Source: Variovorax sp. | GTDB taxonomy: Bacteria > Pseudomonadota > Gammaproteobacteria > Burkholderiales > Burkholderiaceae_C | Length of the DNA: 64,000 bases | Reading direction: 5' to 3' | Assembly: GCA_025352265.1 (NCBI GenBank) | Contig: JANXTS010000008.1 | Location: 32,278-96,277, forward strand | In this document: one piece after another, positions 9,476 to 18,582 of the stretch | Position numbering within the stretch: position 1 is the stretch's first letter | Layout: each line of letters begins with the position of its first letter | Translations under genes and position numbers: made by a program | Notes under the pieces: model-generated | Told to the model about the DNA's origin: nothing | What the model saw: only the letters and a program-made list of their open reading frames with translations | Databases searched by the model: none

Positions 9476-10477
9476 ATGAGCAACCCCGAACAGTTCCCTC
9501 GCGCATCGCGCCGGCAAGTCTTGCAGGCGGGCGCCGCGGGGCTCGCCGTGCTGGCGGCGCCGGCCATCGTGCGCGCCCAGAGTGGCCCCAAAATCCGCTT
9601 GGGGTTCTGGCCCGTCGCGGCCGGCCTGCCGTTCTTCGCAGCCATCGAAAAAGGCTATTTCAAAGAAGCCGGACTCGACGTCGAGCCGCTCAAGTTCGCG
9701 GGCGCACAGCAGGTGATGGAAGCCATGCTCTCGGGCCGCGGCGATGGCAGCGCCAACGGCACCGGTACGGCCAACCTCGCCATCGGCGAGATCGCACAGC
9801 CCGGACTCTTCAAGATCTTCTGCACCAACCCGAGCAACGTGAAGTACGTGCTCGACGAGTTCATCACCGGCAAGGACAGCGCCATCAAGACGATGGCCGA
9901 CCTGAAGGGCAAGAGAGTCGCTTCAGGTCCCGGCATCCAGAACACGACGCTGTGCAAGACGATGCTCGAGCGCGCCGGCGCAACCGGCGCCACGGTGATG
10001 GAGCTGCCCATCGGCCAGCACGTCGCCTCGTTGGTCGCCGGCCAGGTCGATGCCTGCTACACGCTGGAGCCAACCGGCACCATCGGCCGCATGAACGGCA
10101 CCACCCGCGTCATCGAAGCGGGCGTCGTTGCCAAGTACATCCTGGGTGACCCGATGGCACCGTGGCATGGCGGCGCGGCCAGCCTGACGACCGAGTTCAT
10201 CAAGAAGAACCCCGAAGTGTCCAAGAAGTTCATCGCGGCCTATGCGCGCGGCGTCGAGCTCGTGCGTACCAAGCCCGACGAAGCGCGCCAGTTCATGAAG
10301 GGCTACACCGCCATCGAAGGGCCGCTCACCAGTGAGGTGCCGCTGGCTTCGTACATGCTCCACAACGAGTTCAAGTCGAGCGACATCGCGTACTTTCAAA
10401 AGTTCTACGACCTCTTCAGCGACAAAGGCATCTTCGAAAAGAAGGTGCTGGTCGAGCCGCTGATCTACAAGGCATGA
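9476..10477 (+). CDS. ABC importer substrate-binding protein (TauA/SsuA/NMT1-like), Tat-type signal
   Basis: 333 residues, periplasmic. The N-terminus SRRQVLQAGAAGLAVLAAP is a twin-arginine-like signal ending near IVRAQS. The mature part (IRLGFWPVAAGLPFFAAIEKGYFKEAGLDVE) is the standard opening of TauA/SsuA/NMT1-type binding proteins, and SLVAGQVDACYTLEP is the usual lobe-crossing region. AGGAG lies 10 nt before the ATG. It is followed by its permease and ATPase, giving a complete three-gene importer set between atzF and atzGE. This family takes sulfonates, nitrate-like anions, pyrimidines or aromatic acids. Position suggests a nitrogen heterocycle or ureide, but this is inference. Confidence 0.88.
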   Translation: MSNPEQFPRASRRQVLQAGAAGLAVLAAPAIVRAQSGPKIRLGFWPVAAGLPFFAAIEKGYFKEAGLDVEPLKFAGAQQVMEAMLSGRGDGSANGTGTANLAIGEIAQPGLFKIFCTNPSNVKYVLDEFITGKDSAIKTMADLKGKRVASGPGIQNTTLCKTMLERAGATGATVMELPIGQHVASLVAGQVDACYTLEPTGTIGRMNGTTRVIEAGVVAKYILGDPMAPWHGGAASLTTEFIKKNPEVSKKFIAAYARGVELVRTKPDEARQFMKGYTAIEGPLTSEVPLASYMLHNEFKSSDIAYFQKFYDLFSDKGIFEKKVLVEPLIYKA

Positions 10478-10479
10478 CC

Positions 10480-11313
10480 ATGGCAGACGCCGCCACCACG
10501 ACCAAGGCGATGTCGTGGACGCCGCCGGCCGGCAGCGCCGCGGCATCGCTTCGCGGAGCGTCGTCATGGGACCGCTTCCTGCCCTTCATCGGGCCCGTCG
10601 TGCTGTTCATCTTGTGGGACCTGGTGGTGCGCTTCGGCTTCATCAAGCAGATCTTGCTGCCCACGCCCATCGACACGCTGCATGCGCTGGCCACCGGGTT
10701 GGCGGGAGGGCCGCTGCTGCTCGATTTCGCGGTTACGGTGTGGCGCACGGTGCAGGCATTCCTGATCGCTGCGGTAGTCGGAATGCCGCTCGGCGTGCTG
10801 TTGGGAAGCAACGAGAAAGCGTACAGAAGCGTCGAATTCCTGATCGACTTCTTTCGCTCGACGCCATCGTCCGCGCTCATCCCGCTGTTCCTGTTGATCT
10901 TCGGCGTGTCGGACATCAACAAGATCGCGATCGCGGCATTCGGCGCCTTTCTGATCGTGATCTTCAACAGCGCTTGCGGCGTTATGAATGCGCGCAAGCA
11001 ACGCGTGATGGCGGCCCAGGTCATGGGTGCTTCGCGCTGGCGTATTTTCAAGGACGTGCTGATTTGGGAGAGCCTGCAACCGTCGTTCGTCGGCCTGCGT
11101 TCCGCAGTGTCGATGGCCCTGGTGATCGTGATCGTGGCGGAGATGTTCATCGGCTCTGAAAACGGTCTTGGCCACCGCATCATCGATGCGCAGCAGGTGC
11201 TCAACGTCAAGAGCATGTACGCGGCCATCCTGGCGGCCGGCGCGTTGGGTTATGCGCTCAACATCCTCTTCCTCGTGGCCGAGCGCCGCATCGTCCATTG
11301 GTCGGGGAGGTGA
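10480..11313 (+). CDS. ABC importer permease (TauC/SsuC-like)
   Basis: 277 residues with about six hydrophobic segments and the BPD_transp_1 EAA-like loop (AAQVMGASRWRIFKDVLIWESLQPSF). An ATG at 10474 overlaps the previous stop (ATGA), but the AAGG at 10469 is spaced properly only for the ATG at 10480. The motif VRFGFIKQILLPTPIDTL is typical of TauC/SsuC permeases. It is translationally coupled to the binding protein upstream and the ATPase downstream. Confidence 0.88.
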   Translation: MADAATTTKAMSWTPPAGSAAASLRGASSWDRFLPFIGPVVLFILWDLVVRFGFIKQILLPTPIDTLHALATGLAGGPLLLDFAVTVWRTVQAFLIAAVVGMPLGVLLGSNEKAYRSVEFLIDFFRSTPSSALIPLFLLIFGVSDINKIAIAAFGAFLIVIFNSACGVMNARKQRVMAAQVMGASRWRIFKDVLIWESLQPSFVGLRSAVSMALVIVIVAEMFIGSENGLGHRIIDAQQVLNVKSMYAAILAAGALGYALNILFLVAERRIVHWSGR

Positions 11314-11318
11314 GCACC

Positions 11319-12155
11319 ATGCGCGCAATCCTGAATGGCCCGGTTCTGAATGGCCCGGTGTTCGCCGATGTGCCCGTGCCCGCCTTCGTGCCCGGGCCGG
11401 CCGGCACCCACATCACCATCCGCGGCCTGACCAAATACTTCGCCGGCTGGCCGCTTTACGAGAACTTCGACCTCGACATTCCCAAGCACGCGATCGTCTC
11501 GGTGTTCGGCCCCAACGGCTGCGGCAAATCGACGCTCATCAACATGATCGCGGGGCTGGTCCCGATCGATGCGGGCGAGATCCTGTTCGACGGCAAGCAG
11601 CGCAAGGACACCAAGATCGGCTACGTGTTCCAGAACTATCGCGAGGCGATGTTCCCGTGGATGCGCGCCATCGACAACATCGCCTATCCGCTCAAGCTGG
11701 AAGGCAAGAGCAAGGCGGAAGTCGACCGCCGCATGGCCGAGCTGGTGGCGTCGTTCGACGTCAAGTTCGACCTGAAGCGCTACCCGTACGAGCTGTCCGG
11801 CGGGCAGCAGCAAACCGCGTCGATCATGCGGGCGCTGGCGCCCAACCCGGAGGTGCTGTTTCTCGACGAGCCGTTCTCCGCGCTCGATTTCGAGATGACC
11901 CTTTTCATTCGCGAGAAGCTGCAAGAGGTCTTCATGAAGACCGGCACCACCATGCTGCTGGTCTCGCACGACCTCGAAGAAGCCGTCTACCTGGCCGACC
12001 AGGTGCTGCTGCTCACCAAGCGCCCGACCCGGGTGGCCGAAATCTTGCGTTATGGCGATGCACGGCCCCGCACCATCGAGACGCTGAGCGAGCCGAGCTT
12101 CGTGGCCATGAAAAAGCACAGCCTCGAAATCTTCCAGCGTGAAGTCAGACGATGA
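11319..12155 (+). CDS. ABC importer ATPase (TauB/SsuB-like)
   Basis: 278 residues. Walker A is GPNGCGKST, the Q-loop VFQNYREAMFPW, the signature LSGGQQQ, Walker B VLFLDEPFSALD and the H-loop LLVSHDLEEAVYLADQV; the last is characteristic of the nitrate/sulfonate/taurine ATPase family. The ATG with GGGGAGG about 9 nt upstream is chosen over an upstream TTG at 11298 inside the permease gene. The first 20 codons contain a direct tandem duplication of 15 nt (encoding LNGPV twice), outside the fold. It energises the importer encoded immediately upstream. Confidence 0.9.
   Translation: MRAILNGPVLNGPVFADVPVPAFVPGPAGTHITIRGLTKYFAGWPLYENFDLDIPKHAIVSVFGPNGCGKSTLINMIAGLVPIDAGEILFDGKQRKDTKIGYVFQNYREAMFPWMRAIDNIAYPLKLEGKSKAEVDRRMAELVASFDVKFDLKRYPYELSGGQQQTASIMRALAPNPEVLFLDEPFSALDFEMTLFIREKLQEVFMKTGTTMLLVSHDLEEAVYLADQVLLLTKRPTRVAEILRYGDARPRTIETLSEPSFVAMKKHSLEIFQREVRR
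11331..11360 (+). repeat. 15-bp tandem duplication in the ATPase N-terminus
   Basis: Two adjacent 15-nt units that differ only in the last base (CTGAATGGCCCGGTT then CTGAATGGCCCGGTG) encode LNGPV-LNGPV. Reading frame is kept, so it is a neutral in-frame slippage or duplication event. Confidence 0.85.
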
Positions 12156-12162
12156 GGTTGCC

Positions 12163-12369
12163 ATGACCCCTGTGCAGATCGAAACCTATGTGGATGCAGC
12201 GGCTGCCGCGCTTGGGCTTCGGCTCTGGCCGGAGCACCGGGCAGGCGTCTTGAGCTACTTCACGCTGGCGGCTGGGTTCGCTGACCTCATCGAGGCGGTG
12301 CCGCTGGCGCCTTCGCACGACCCTGCAGTCACGTTCGTGCCCGTGAGCCCGACGGAGCGAGAGCAATGA
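12163..12369 (+). CDS. atzG: AtzG-like small subunit (DUF4089) of 1-carboxybiuret hydrolase
   Basis: 68 residues, MTPVQIETYVDAAAAALGLR onward, matching the DUF4089/AtzG family in size and in the ETYVDA...LGL...YF opening. AtzG is the small partner that stabilises the amidase AtzE in a GatC-GatA-like heteromeric complex. GATGAGG lies just upstream of the ATG. It overlaps atzE by ATGA, so the two are translationally coupled, as expected for subunits of one enzyme. A short in-frame extension to 12139 would overlap the ATPase gene and is not favoured. Confidence 0.82.
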   Translation: MTPVQIETYVDAAAAALGLRLWPEHRAGVLSYFTLAAGFADLIEAVPLAPSHDPAVTFVPVSPTEREQ

Positions 12370-13793
12370 ACCCCGCGGCGTTCCTGGCCAGCGATGCATC
12401 GTCGATGGCCGACGCGGTGCGCGCCAACGAGGTCAGCGCGGTCGCGCTGGTGCAGGCCAGCCTGGAGCGCATCGCGGCCACCGACAGCCGCATCAACGCG
12501 TTCACCGAAGTGCTGCAGGCGAGGGCGGCGCGACGTGCGTCGCAGGTCGATGCCTCGCTGGCTTCGGCCAATGGCGATCGCACGCGCGAGCTGCCGTTGC
12601 TGGGCGTGCCGTTCGCCGTCAAGAACCTGTTCGACATCGCCGGCATCGCCACGTTGGCCGGCTCCAAGATCGAGCGCGAGAGCGCGCCGGCTCGCAGCGA
12701 TGCGGCGCTGGTGCGACGCCTGGAGGGCGCGGGCGCGGTGCTTGTCGGCGCGCTCAACATGGACGAGTACGCCTACGGCTTCACGACCGAGAACAGCCAC
12801 GTCGGACCGGTGCACAACCCGCACGATCGCACCCGAATCGCAGGGGGTTCGTCAGGCGGCTCGGCTGCCGCGGTTGCGGCCGGCCAAGTGCCGCTGACGC
12901 TCGGTTCCGACACCAACGGATCGATCCGCGTGCCGGCATCTTTGTGCGGCGTGTTCGGCCTCAAGCCGACCTTCGGCCGTCTGCCGTGCACCGGCAGCTA
13001 TCCCTTCATTTCCAGCCTGGACCACCTCGGGCCGTTCGCGCGATCGACGCGCGATCTTGCGCTGGCTTACGACGCCATGCAGGGGCCGGAAAGCTTCGGC
13101 CACCGCGATCCAGGCTGCGCGCAGCGTGACGTCGAGGCCGTCGTTAGAGATCTCGGCCTCGGTACGCAGGGCCTGCGCATCGGCGTGCTCGGTGGCTACT
13201 TTCGGGAGAACGCGCAACCGGAAGCGCTGACGGCCGTCGACCGCGTGGCCGATGCATTGGGTGCGCTCAACACCGTCATGTTGCCGATGGTCGATGCGGG
13301 CCGCGCGGCTGCGTTTCTCATTACCAATTCCGAAGGCGCAGCGCTGCACCTGAGCGACTTGCGCAGGCGCCCGCACGACTTCGAACCACTGTCGCGAGAC
13401 CGCCTTTTAGCCGGTGCGTTGCTGCCCGCCGCGTGGGTTGCGCGCGCCCAGCGCGTGCGCCGCGCCTATGCAGAAGCGGTTGCGCGTGTGTTCGAGCGCT
13501 ACGACATCCTGCTGGCGGCGGCGACACCTTCGGCCGCCACGCCCATCGGCGCGGAGTGGTTCGAGGTCAACGGCCAGCGGCTGCCGGTGCGGCCCAACAT
13601 GGGGCTGCTCACGCAGCCGATCTCATGCGTCGGTCTGCCGGTGTGCTCCGTGCCGGTGTGGGGCGCCCACTCGACCCTGCCGATCGGCGTGCAGGTGATT
13701 GGGGCGGCATGGCGCGAAGACCTGGTGCTGCGCGTGGCCGCCGCACTCGAAGCCGCCGGCGTGGTGCATGCGCCCGTGGCTGCGCTCAACTGA
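12366..13793 (+). CDS. atzE: AtzE-like amidase (1-carboxybiuret hydrolase large subunit)
   Basis: 475 residues, amidase-signature family. The catalytic set is visible: K86 ([14 protein letters not shown]), S162 ([13 protein letters not shown]) and nucleophile S186 ([17 protein letters not shown]), with the 24-residue serine spacing of the family. In Pseudomonas sp. ADP, AtzE with AtzG converts 1-carboxybiuret to 1,3-dicarboxyurea. The direct coupling to an atzG-like gene upstream and an atzH-like gene downstream is the diagnostic atzG-atzE-atzH arrangement. The same trio is known in genomes without atzD, so the substrate could be another carboxylated ureide. Here, however, atzD and atzF homologues are in the same island, which favours the cyanuric acid role. 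Confidence 0.85.
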   Translation: MNPAAFLASDASSMADAVRANEVSAVALVQASLERIAATDSRINAFTEVLQARAARRASQVDASLASANGDRTRELPLLGVPFAVKNLFDIAGIATLAGSKIERESAPARSDAALVRRLEGAGAVLVGALNMDEYAYGFTTENSHVGPVHNPHDRTRIAGGSSGGSAAAVAAGQVPLTLGSDTNGSIRVPASLCGVFGLKPTFGRLPCTGSYPFISSLDHLGPFARSTRDLALAYDAMQGPESFGHRDPGCAQRDVEAVVRDLGLGTQGLRIGVLGGYFRENAQPEALTAVDRVADALGALNTVMLPMVDAGRAAAFLITNSEGAALHLSDLRRRPHDFEPLSRDRLLAGALLPAAWVARAQRVRRAYAEAVARVFERYDILLAAATPSAATPIGAEWFEVNGQRLPVRPNMGLLTQPISCVGLPVCSVPVWGAHSTLPIGVQVIGAAWREDLVLRVAAALEAAGVVHAPVAALN

Positions 13794-13824
13794 ATCACTT
13801 CAAGACCACTACCTCAAGACGATC

Positions 13825-14208
13825 ATGTTTGCGCAACCAACCATCAATCTGCCCGACGTCGTCGCCGAAGTCACCGCCGCATTCGGGCGCTACGAAGATG
13901 CACTCGTCACCAACAAGGTCGAGGTGCTCGACGAACTGTTCTGGGCCAGCCCGCTCACGTTGCGCTACGGCGCGACCGAAAACCTCTACGGCCATACCGA
14001 GATCCAGGCCTTCCGGGCCGGACGCCCCGCCGTGGGGCTTCAGCGCGAATTGCTGCGCACCGTGATCACCACTTATGGGCACGACTTCGCGACCGCTAAT
14101 TGCGAATTCCGCCGCGCCGGCAGCGAGCGTACGGGTCGCCAGAGCCAGACGTGGATGCGCACGCCAGAGGGATGGCGCGTGGTCTCGGCGCACGTGAGCC
14201 TGCTGTAG
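13825..14208 (+). CDS. atzH: AtzH-like DUF3225 protein (NTF2 fold; decarboxylating amidohydrolase)
   Basis: 127 residues, DUF3225. The Pseudomonas ADP AtzH is reported to convert 1,3-dicarboxyurea to allophanate, with Tyr22 and Arg46 needed. Here Y23 ([14 protein letters not shown]) and R47 ([15 protein letters not shown]) sit at the equivalent places with a one-residue offset, so the reported active-site pair is intact. It lies 31 bp after atzE, with no terminator between them, and closes the first transcription block. The next gene is preceded by a candidate operator. Confidence 0.85.
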   Translation: MFAQPTINLPDVVAEVTAAFGRYEDALVTNKVEVLDELFWASPLTLRYGATENLYGHTEIQAFRAGRPAVGLQRELLRTVITTYGHDFATANCEFRRAGSERTGRQSQTWMRTPEGWRVVSAHVSLL

Positions 14209-14259
14209 ACGCGGCGCCGATTTCGGTGCGCATCGGCTCGGCACACTTTGTGCATACCT

Positions 14260-14273
14260 TCTTGTATCCAAGA
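14260..14273. promoter_or_regulatory. Second putative GntR operator, upstream of the BMP/nucleoside-type importer operon
   Basis: TCTTGT-AT-CCAAGA shares 11 of 14 bases, including both outer arms, with the perfect dyad at 7646-7659; one arm base departs from symmetry. The flanks also match (GG three bases downstream). It lies 62 bp before the binding-protein start, where a repressor could block initiation. A short GCACA-CTT-TGTGC dyad (14241-14253) lies just upstream. Confidence 0.55.
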
Positions 14274-14335
14274 TGGGTCCGTCCAGCGGTTCATCTCAGG
14301 ATCAACCCGCAAGTTGCTTCAAACCGGAGAGAGCC

Positions 14336-15448
14336 ATGAAGAGTCAGTTCAACCGTCGCGAGTCCCTCAAGTCCCTCGCCGCGCTCGGCGCAGCGGGCAC
14401 CCTCGGAGGATTCAGCGCATTCGCCAACGCGCAAAAGCCGCTCACCGTCGGCGTCATCTACGTCGGCCCGCGCGACGACTACGGCTACAACCAGGCGCAC
14501 GCCCAGGCCGCCGCCGAAATCAAGAAGATGCCCGGCATCAAGGTGGTCGAAGAGGAGAACGTGCCCGAAACCGCAGCCGTGCAGAAGACCATGACCGGCA
14601 TGATTTCGCAGGACGGCGCAAAGCTGCTGTTCCCGACTTCTTACGGCTACTTCGACCCGCACATCCTGGCGCTCGCACCCAAGGATCCCGATGTGCGCTT
14701 TTCGCATTGCGGCGGCCTGTGGACCGAGAGCATGCCCAAGAATGTCGGCAGTTTCTTCGGCTACATCGACGAGTGCCAGTTTCTGAACGGCGTCATCGCC
14801 GGCCACATGAGCAAGAGCGGCAAGATCGGCTTCGTCGCGGCCAAGCCGATTCCACAGGTGCTGCGTAACATCAACGCCTTCACGCTCGGTGCGCGCTCGG
14901 TCAAGCCCGGCATCACCTGCAGCGTCATCTTTACGGGCGAGTGGTCGATGCCTGTGAAAGAAGCCGAAGCCACCAACAGCCTGGCCGACCAGGGTTGCGA
15001 CGTTTTCACGATGCACGTCGACGGCCCCAAGGTGGTGGTCGAGACGGCAGCCAAGCGCGGCAAGATGGTTTGCGGCTACCACGCGAGCCAGGCCAAGTTG
15101 GCGCCGCAGGCCTACCTAACCGGTGCCGAGTGGAACTGGCTCACCGCGTACAAGACGATCATCGAAGCTGCGCAAGCCGGCAAGCCGCACCCCAACTTCC
15201 TGCGCGGTGGTCTGAAAGATGGCTACGTGAAGATGTCGGCTTATGGGCCGGCCGTGACCGATGCCGCCAAGAAGCAGGCCGACGACGTCAAGGCCAAGAT
15301 GATTGCAGGCACCTTCGACATCTTCAAAGGCCCTCTCAAGGACAACAAAGGCAAGGAAGTGCTGGCCGCGGGCAAGATGCAAAAGCAGGCCGACATCGAA
15401 CTTGAAAAGATGAACTATCTCGTCGAAGGCGTCAACGGCAGTTTCTGA
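14336..15448 (+). CDS. BMP-family ABC importer lipoprotein/substrate-binding protein (nucleoside-type)
   Basis: 370 residues, periplasmic. The N-terminus MKSQFNRRESLKSLAALGAA is Tat-like. The mature sequence (LTVGVIYVGPRDDYGYNQAHAQA, the DGAKLLFPTSYGYFDP region and GCDVFTMHVDGP) belongs to the BmpA/PnrA family that serves purine/pyrimidine nucleoside and related importers. GGAGAGAG precedes the ATG. The genes after it are two BPD_transp_2 permeases and, after two enzyme genes, the fused ATPase, so a complete importer is present. The substrate is probably a nitrogen ring compound or ureide, by context. Confidence 0.87.
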   Translation: MKSQFNRRESLKSLAALGAAGTLGGFSAFANAQKPLTVGVIYVGPRDDYGYNQAHAQAAAEIKKMPGIKVVEEENVPETAAVQKTMTGMISQDGAKLLFPTSYGYFDPHILALAPKDPDVRFSHCGGLWTESMPKNVGSFFGYIDECQFLNGVIAGHMSKSGKIGFVAAKPIPQVLRNINAFTLGARSVKPGITCSVIFTGEWSMPVKEAEATNSLADQGCDVFTMHVDGPKVVVETAAKRGKMVCGYHASQAKLAPQAYLTGAEWNWLTAYKTIIEAAQAGKPHPNFLRGGLKDGYVKMSAYGPAVTDAAKKQADDVKAKMIAGTFDIFKGPLKDNKGKEVLAAGKMQKQADIELEKMNYLVEGVNGSF

Positions 15449-15480
15449 TTAGCTGTCGAACGAGCACCGGGTCGCTTGCG

Positions 15481-16566
15481 ATGCGCAATGTCCTCCGCGA
15501 AATCGCACTGCCGGTGTTCGCCATCGCGGCGGCGCTGTTGCTGTTCGGCCTGCTCGTCGCTTTTGCCGGCGTCGACCCGGTCGCGGTGTGGGTCACGCTC
15601 TTCAAGGGCGCCTTTGGCGACTGGTTCTCGTGGCAGAACACCCTGCAACGCGCGGCACCGCTCATGCTCACTGCGCTGTGCGTTGCCATTCCGGCGCGCG
15701 CCGGGCTGGTGATCATCGGGGGCGAAGGTGCGCTGGTGCTGGGCGGCCTTGCCTGCGCGGCATTAGCCCATGCCGTTCCGCTGCCGGCCAACGTCGTCGG
15801 CACGGTTCTGGTATGCGTCGCCGGTGCCATTGCCGGTGGCCTCTGGATCATGCTGGCGGGTTGGTTGCGGCAGTACCGCGGCATCAATGAAACCATGAGC
15901 AGCCTGCTGCTGGCCTACATCGCCATCGGCATCTTCAAGCACCTGGTCGAAGGCGTGTTGCGCGACCCGGCCAGCCTGAACAAACCATCGACCTATCCGC
16001 TGCCGCAGGCGCTTTCCATCGGCGGCATCGGCGGCTCCGACATTCACTGGGGCCTGGTGATCGGCATCGTGGCCTGCATTGGGCTCGGGCTCTGGTTGCG
16101 CATCACCGCATCCGGTTTTGCGATTCGGGTGGTCGGCGGCAATCCGCGCACCGCGCAGTTGGTCGGGCTGCCGGCAACAAAGCTGATCCTCGCCGCGTGC
16201 GGTGTCGGCGGTGCGTGTGCCGGCGTTGCCGGCGCGGTCGAAGTGGCGGCCGTGCATACCAACGCCAACGCATCGCTGATCGCAGGCTACGGCTACGCAG
16301 GCATCCTGGTGTCGTTTATCGCGCGGCACAACCCGGTCGCCATCGTCCCGGTCGCCATCTTGTTCGGCGGCTTCGGTGCGGCAGGCAGCTTGTTGCAACG
16401 TCGGCTCGGCTTGCCCGATGCATCGGTGGTGGTGCTGCAAGGCATTGCGTTCGTGCTGATCCTTGCGAGCGAAGGGCTCCGCATGATCGACTGGAAGAAG
16501 CTGAACGCGAAGACGTTGGGTACGGCTTCGGCGAAGAAGGCCGTCAGCGTGGAACTCGCGCCATGA
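15481..16566 (+). CDS. Nucleoside/sugar-type ABC permease (first of pair)
   Basis: 361 residues with about nine or ten membrane segments, BPD_transp_2 family. Landmarks are RAGLVIIGGEGALVLGG, YRGINETMSSLLLAYI and the GNPRTAQLVGLPATK loop, which is the usual coupling region of this family. It overlaps the second permease by ATGA, consistent with a heterodimeric membrane channel. It belongs with the BMP-type binding protein upstream and the fused ATPase further downstream. Confidence 0.9.
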   Translation: MRNVLREIALPVFAIAAALLLFGLLVAFAGVDPVAVWVTLFKGAFGDWFSWQNTLQRAAPLMLTALCVAIPARAGLVIIGGEGALVLGGLACAALAHAVPLPANVVGTVLVCVAGAIAGGLWIMLAGWLRQYRGINETMSSLLLAYIAIGIFKHLVEGVLRDPASLNKPSTYPLPQALSIGGIGGSDIHWGLVIGIVACIGLGLWLRITASGFAIRVVGGNPRTAQLVGLPATKLILAACGVGGACAGVAGAVEVAAVHTNANASLIAGYGYAGILVSFIARHNPVAIVPVAILFGGFGAAGSLLQRRLGLPDASVVVLQGIAFVLILASEGLRMIDWKKLNAKTLGTASAKKAVSVELAP

Positions 16567-17483
16567 CCGCCGATCAATGGGTCGCCCTCGTGGCCGGCAT
16601 CGTCGGCGGCGCGCTGCGGGTCGGCGCGCCGTTCTTGTTCGTCAGTCTGGGCGAATGCCTCACTGAAAAATCGGGACGCATCAACCTCGGGCTCGAAGGC
16701 GTGCTGGTGCTTTCGGCCATGGCGTCTTTCGGCGGTGCGTACTTCACCGGCTCGCCCTGGCTCGGCGTGTTGATCGGTGCCTGCGCCGGCGCAGCGCTCG
16801 CCCTGTTGCACGGCCTTTTGTGCTCGCTCGATCGCGTCAACGACGTCGCGACCGGCATCGCCCTGATGCTCTTCGGCACCGGCCTCGCCTTCTATCTTGG
16901 CAAGCCGTTGATCCAGCCGCAGGCGCCTCAGATCCCTGCGATTCCGCTGGGCGACTGGAGCGACAACCCTGTGGTGCGCTCGGCGTTGCAACTCAACGCG
17001 CTGGTGCCGATCGGGCTCTTGCTCGCGGTCTTTTTGTGGTGGAGCTTCGCTCGCACGCGTGCCGGCCTGCTGGTGCGCATGGCGGGGGATTCGGCCGATG
17101 CCACGCGCGCGCTCGGCTACTCGGTATCGGGCATTCGCATAGCGGCCACCACGGCCGGCGGCTTCATCGCCGGGCTCGGCGGCGCATCACTCACGTTGTT
17201 CTATCCGGGCAGCTGGAACGAAGGGATCTCCAGCGGCCAGGGCTTGATCGCCGTGGCGCTGGTCATCTTCGCGCGCTGGAGCCCACTGCGTTGCGTGGGC
17301 GCGGCCTTCCTGTTCGGCGGTGCCGGTGCCATCGGCCCTGCTTTGCAATCGGTCGGCATCGGTTGGGGCTATCACCTCTTCAACACGGTGCCCTACGTGC
17401 TCACGCTGGTGATCCTCGTCTTTACCTGCAAGCCGGGCAGTGTCGCGATCGGCAGCCCTGGCGAATTGTCTTCAACGCGCTGA
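16563..17483 (+). CDS. Nucleoside/sugar-type ABC permease (second of pair)
   Basis: 306 residues, BPD_transp_2. TEKSGRINLGLEGVLVLSA is the hallmark of the second permease in BmpA/NupPQ-type importers, and the coupling loop is DATRALGYSVSGIRIAAT. Translation is coupled to the first permease by a 4-nt overlap. The spacing to the following nitrilase-family gene is only 37 bp, so all are likely on one transcript. Confidence 0.9.
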   Translation: MTADQWVALVAGIVGGALRVGAPFLFVSLGECLTEKSGRINLGLEGVLVLSAMASFGGAYFTGSPWLGVLIGACAGAALALLHGLLCSLDRVNDVATGIALMLFGTGLAFYLGKPLIQPQAPQIPAIPLGDWSDNPVVRSALQLNALVPIGLLLAVFLWWSFARTRAGLLVRMAGDSADATRALGYSVSGIRIAATTAGGFIAGLGGASLTLFYPGSWNEGISSGQGLIAVALVIFARWSPLRCVGAAFLFGGAGAIGPALQSVGIGWGYHLFNTVPYVLTLVILVFTCKPGSVAIGSPGELSSTR

Positions 17484-17520
17484 TGCTTCGGCGCGCCAAC
17501 CCTTCAAGGAAAGCATTGAA

Positions 17521-18582
17521 ATGAGTGGCTTCGGTGGTCTGAACAAATCGGCGCACGGCGTCGTCATCGGTCTGGTGCAACTGCAGTTGCCGGTGGTCAA
17601 AACCAAGTCCGACCTCGCGGCGCAAACGCAGCGGGTGTGCGACATGGTCGGCAAGGCGCGGCGCAACCAGGGCACGATGGACCTGGTCGTGTTCCCCGAG
17701 TATTCGCTGCACGGGTTGTCGATGGACACCTCGCCCGAGATCATGTGCGAGCTCGATGGCCCCGAGGTCGCTGCCTTGCGGCAAGCGTGCATCGACCACG
17801 CCATCTGGGCCTGCTTCTCCATCATGGAAGCCAACCCCGGTGGCAACCCTTACAACACCGGGCTGATCGTCGACGACACCGGCGCGATACGCCTGTACTA
17901 CCGCAAGCTGCACCCGTGGGTGCCGGTCGAGCCGTGGGAGCCCGGCAACGTCGGCGTGCCGGTGTGCGACGGCCCCAACGGCAGCAAGCTCGCGCTCATC
18001 ATCTGTCACGACGGCATGTTCCCGGAGATGGCGCGCGAGGCGACGTACAAGGGTGCGGAGATCATCTTGCGTACCGCCGGCTACACCGCGCCGATCCGCC
18101 ACGCATGGAAGATCACCAACCAGGCCAACGCCTTCTGCAATCTGGCCTACACCGCGAGCGTCTGCCTGTGCGGCAGCGACGGCAGCTTCGACTCGATGGG
18201 CGAAGCCATGTTCTGCAGCTTCGACGGCACGGTGATGGTCGAAGGCGGCAACCGTGTCGACGAGATCGTCACCTGTGAACTGCGGCCCGACCTGGTGCGC
18301 GAAGCCCGTACCGGCTGGGGCGTCGAGAACAACATCTATCAGCTCTACCACCGTGGCTACGTCGCGGTGAAGGGCGGAGCGCAAGACTGCCCGTACACCT
18401 ACATGAAGGACATGGCGGCGGGCAGCTACAAGCTGCCGTGGAGCGACCAGGTGCAAGTGGTCGACGGCACCTCTTGCGGCTTCGCGGCGCCGTTGCGCAG
18501 CTACAAGGGCCACGAGATGCATCCGCTGATGCCTCAGACCCCGCCGGTTCCGCAGATCCTGCAGCCAACCGACCTTGCCTGA
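17521..18582 (+). CDS. Formamidase-like aliphatic amidase (nitrilase superfamily, AmiF-like)
   Basis: 353 residues, cytoplasmic. The nitrilase-superfamily triad is E60 (VVFPEYS), K129 (YYRKLHPW) and C162 (IICHDGMFPEMAREA); the last string is typical of AmiF/AmiE amidases, and the length fits (AmiF about 335-350). AAGGA lies about 7 nt before the ATG; longer in-frame options run into the permease. Known members hydrolyse formamide or short aliphatic amides to acid plus ammonia. In this island it could release ammonia from a small amide formed by ring cleavage. It is directly abutted by the cysteine hydrolase gene. Family sure, substrate inferred. Confidence 0.88.
   Translation: MSGFGGLNKSAHGVVIGLVQLQLPVVKTKSDLAAQTQRVCDMVGKARRNQGTMDLVVFPEYSLHGLSMDTSPEIMCELDGPEVAALRQACIDHAIWACFSIMEANPGGNPYNTGLIVDDTGAIRLYYRKLHPWVPVEPWEPGNVGVPVCDGPNGSKLALIICHDGMFPEMAREATYKGAEIILRTAGYTAPIRHAWKITNQANAFCNLAYTASVCLCGSDGSFDSMGEAMFCSFDGTVMVEGGNRVDEIVTCELRPDLVREARTGWGVENNIYQLYHRGYVAVKGGAQDCPYTYMKDMAAGSYKLPWSDQVQVVDGTSCGFAAPLRSYKGHEMHPLMPQTPPVPQILQPTDLA

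Noticed and set aside
11250..12164. 304-residue minus-strand frame antisense to the ABC ATPase
   Set aside because: Plus-strand Walker and signature motifs are complete; the antisense frame has none.
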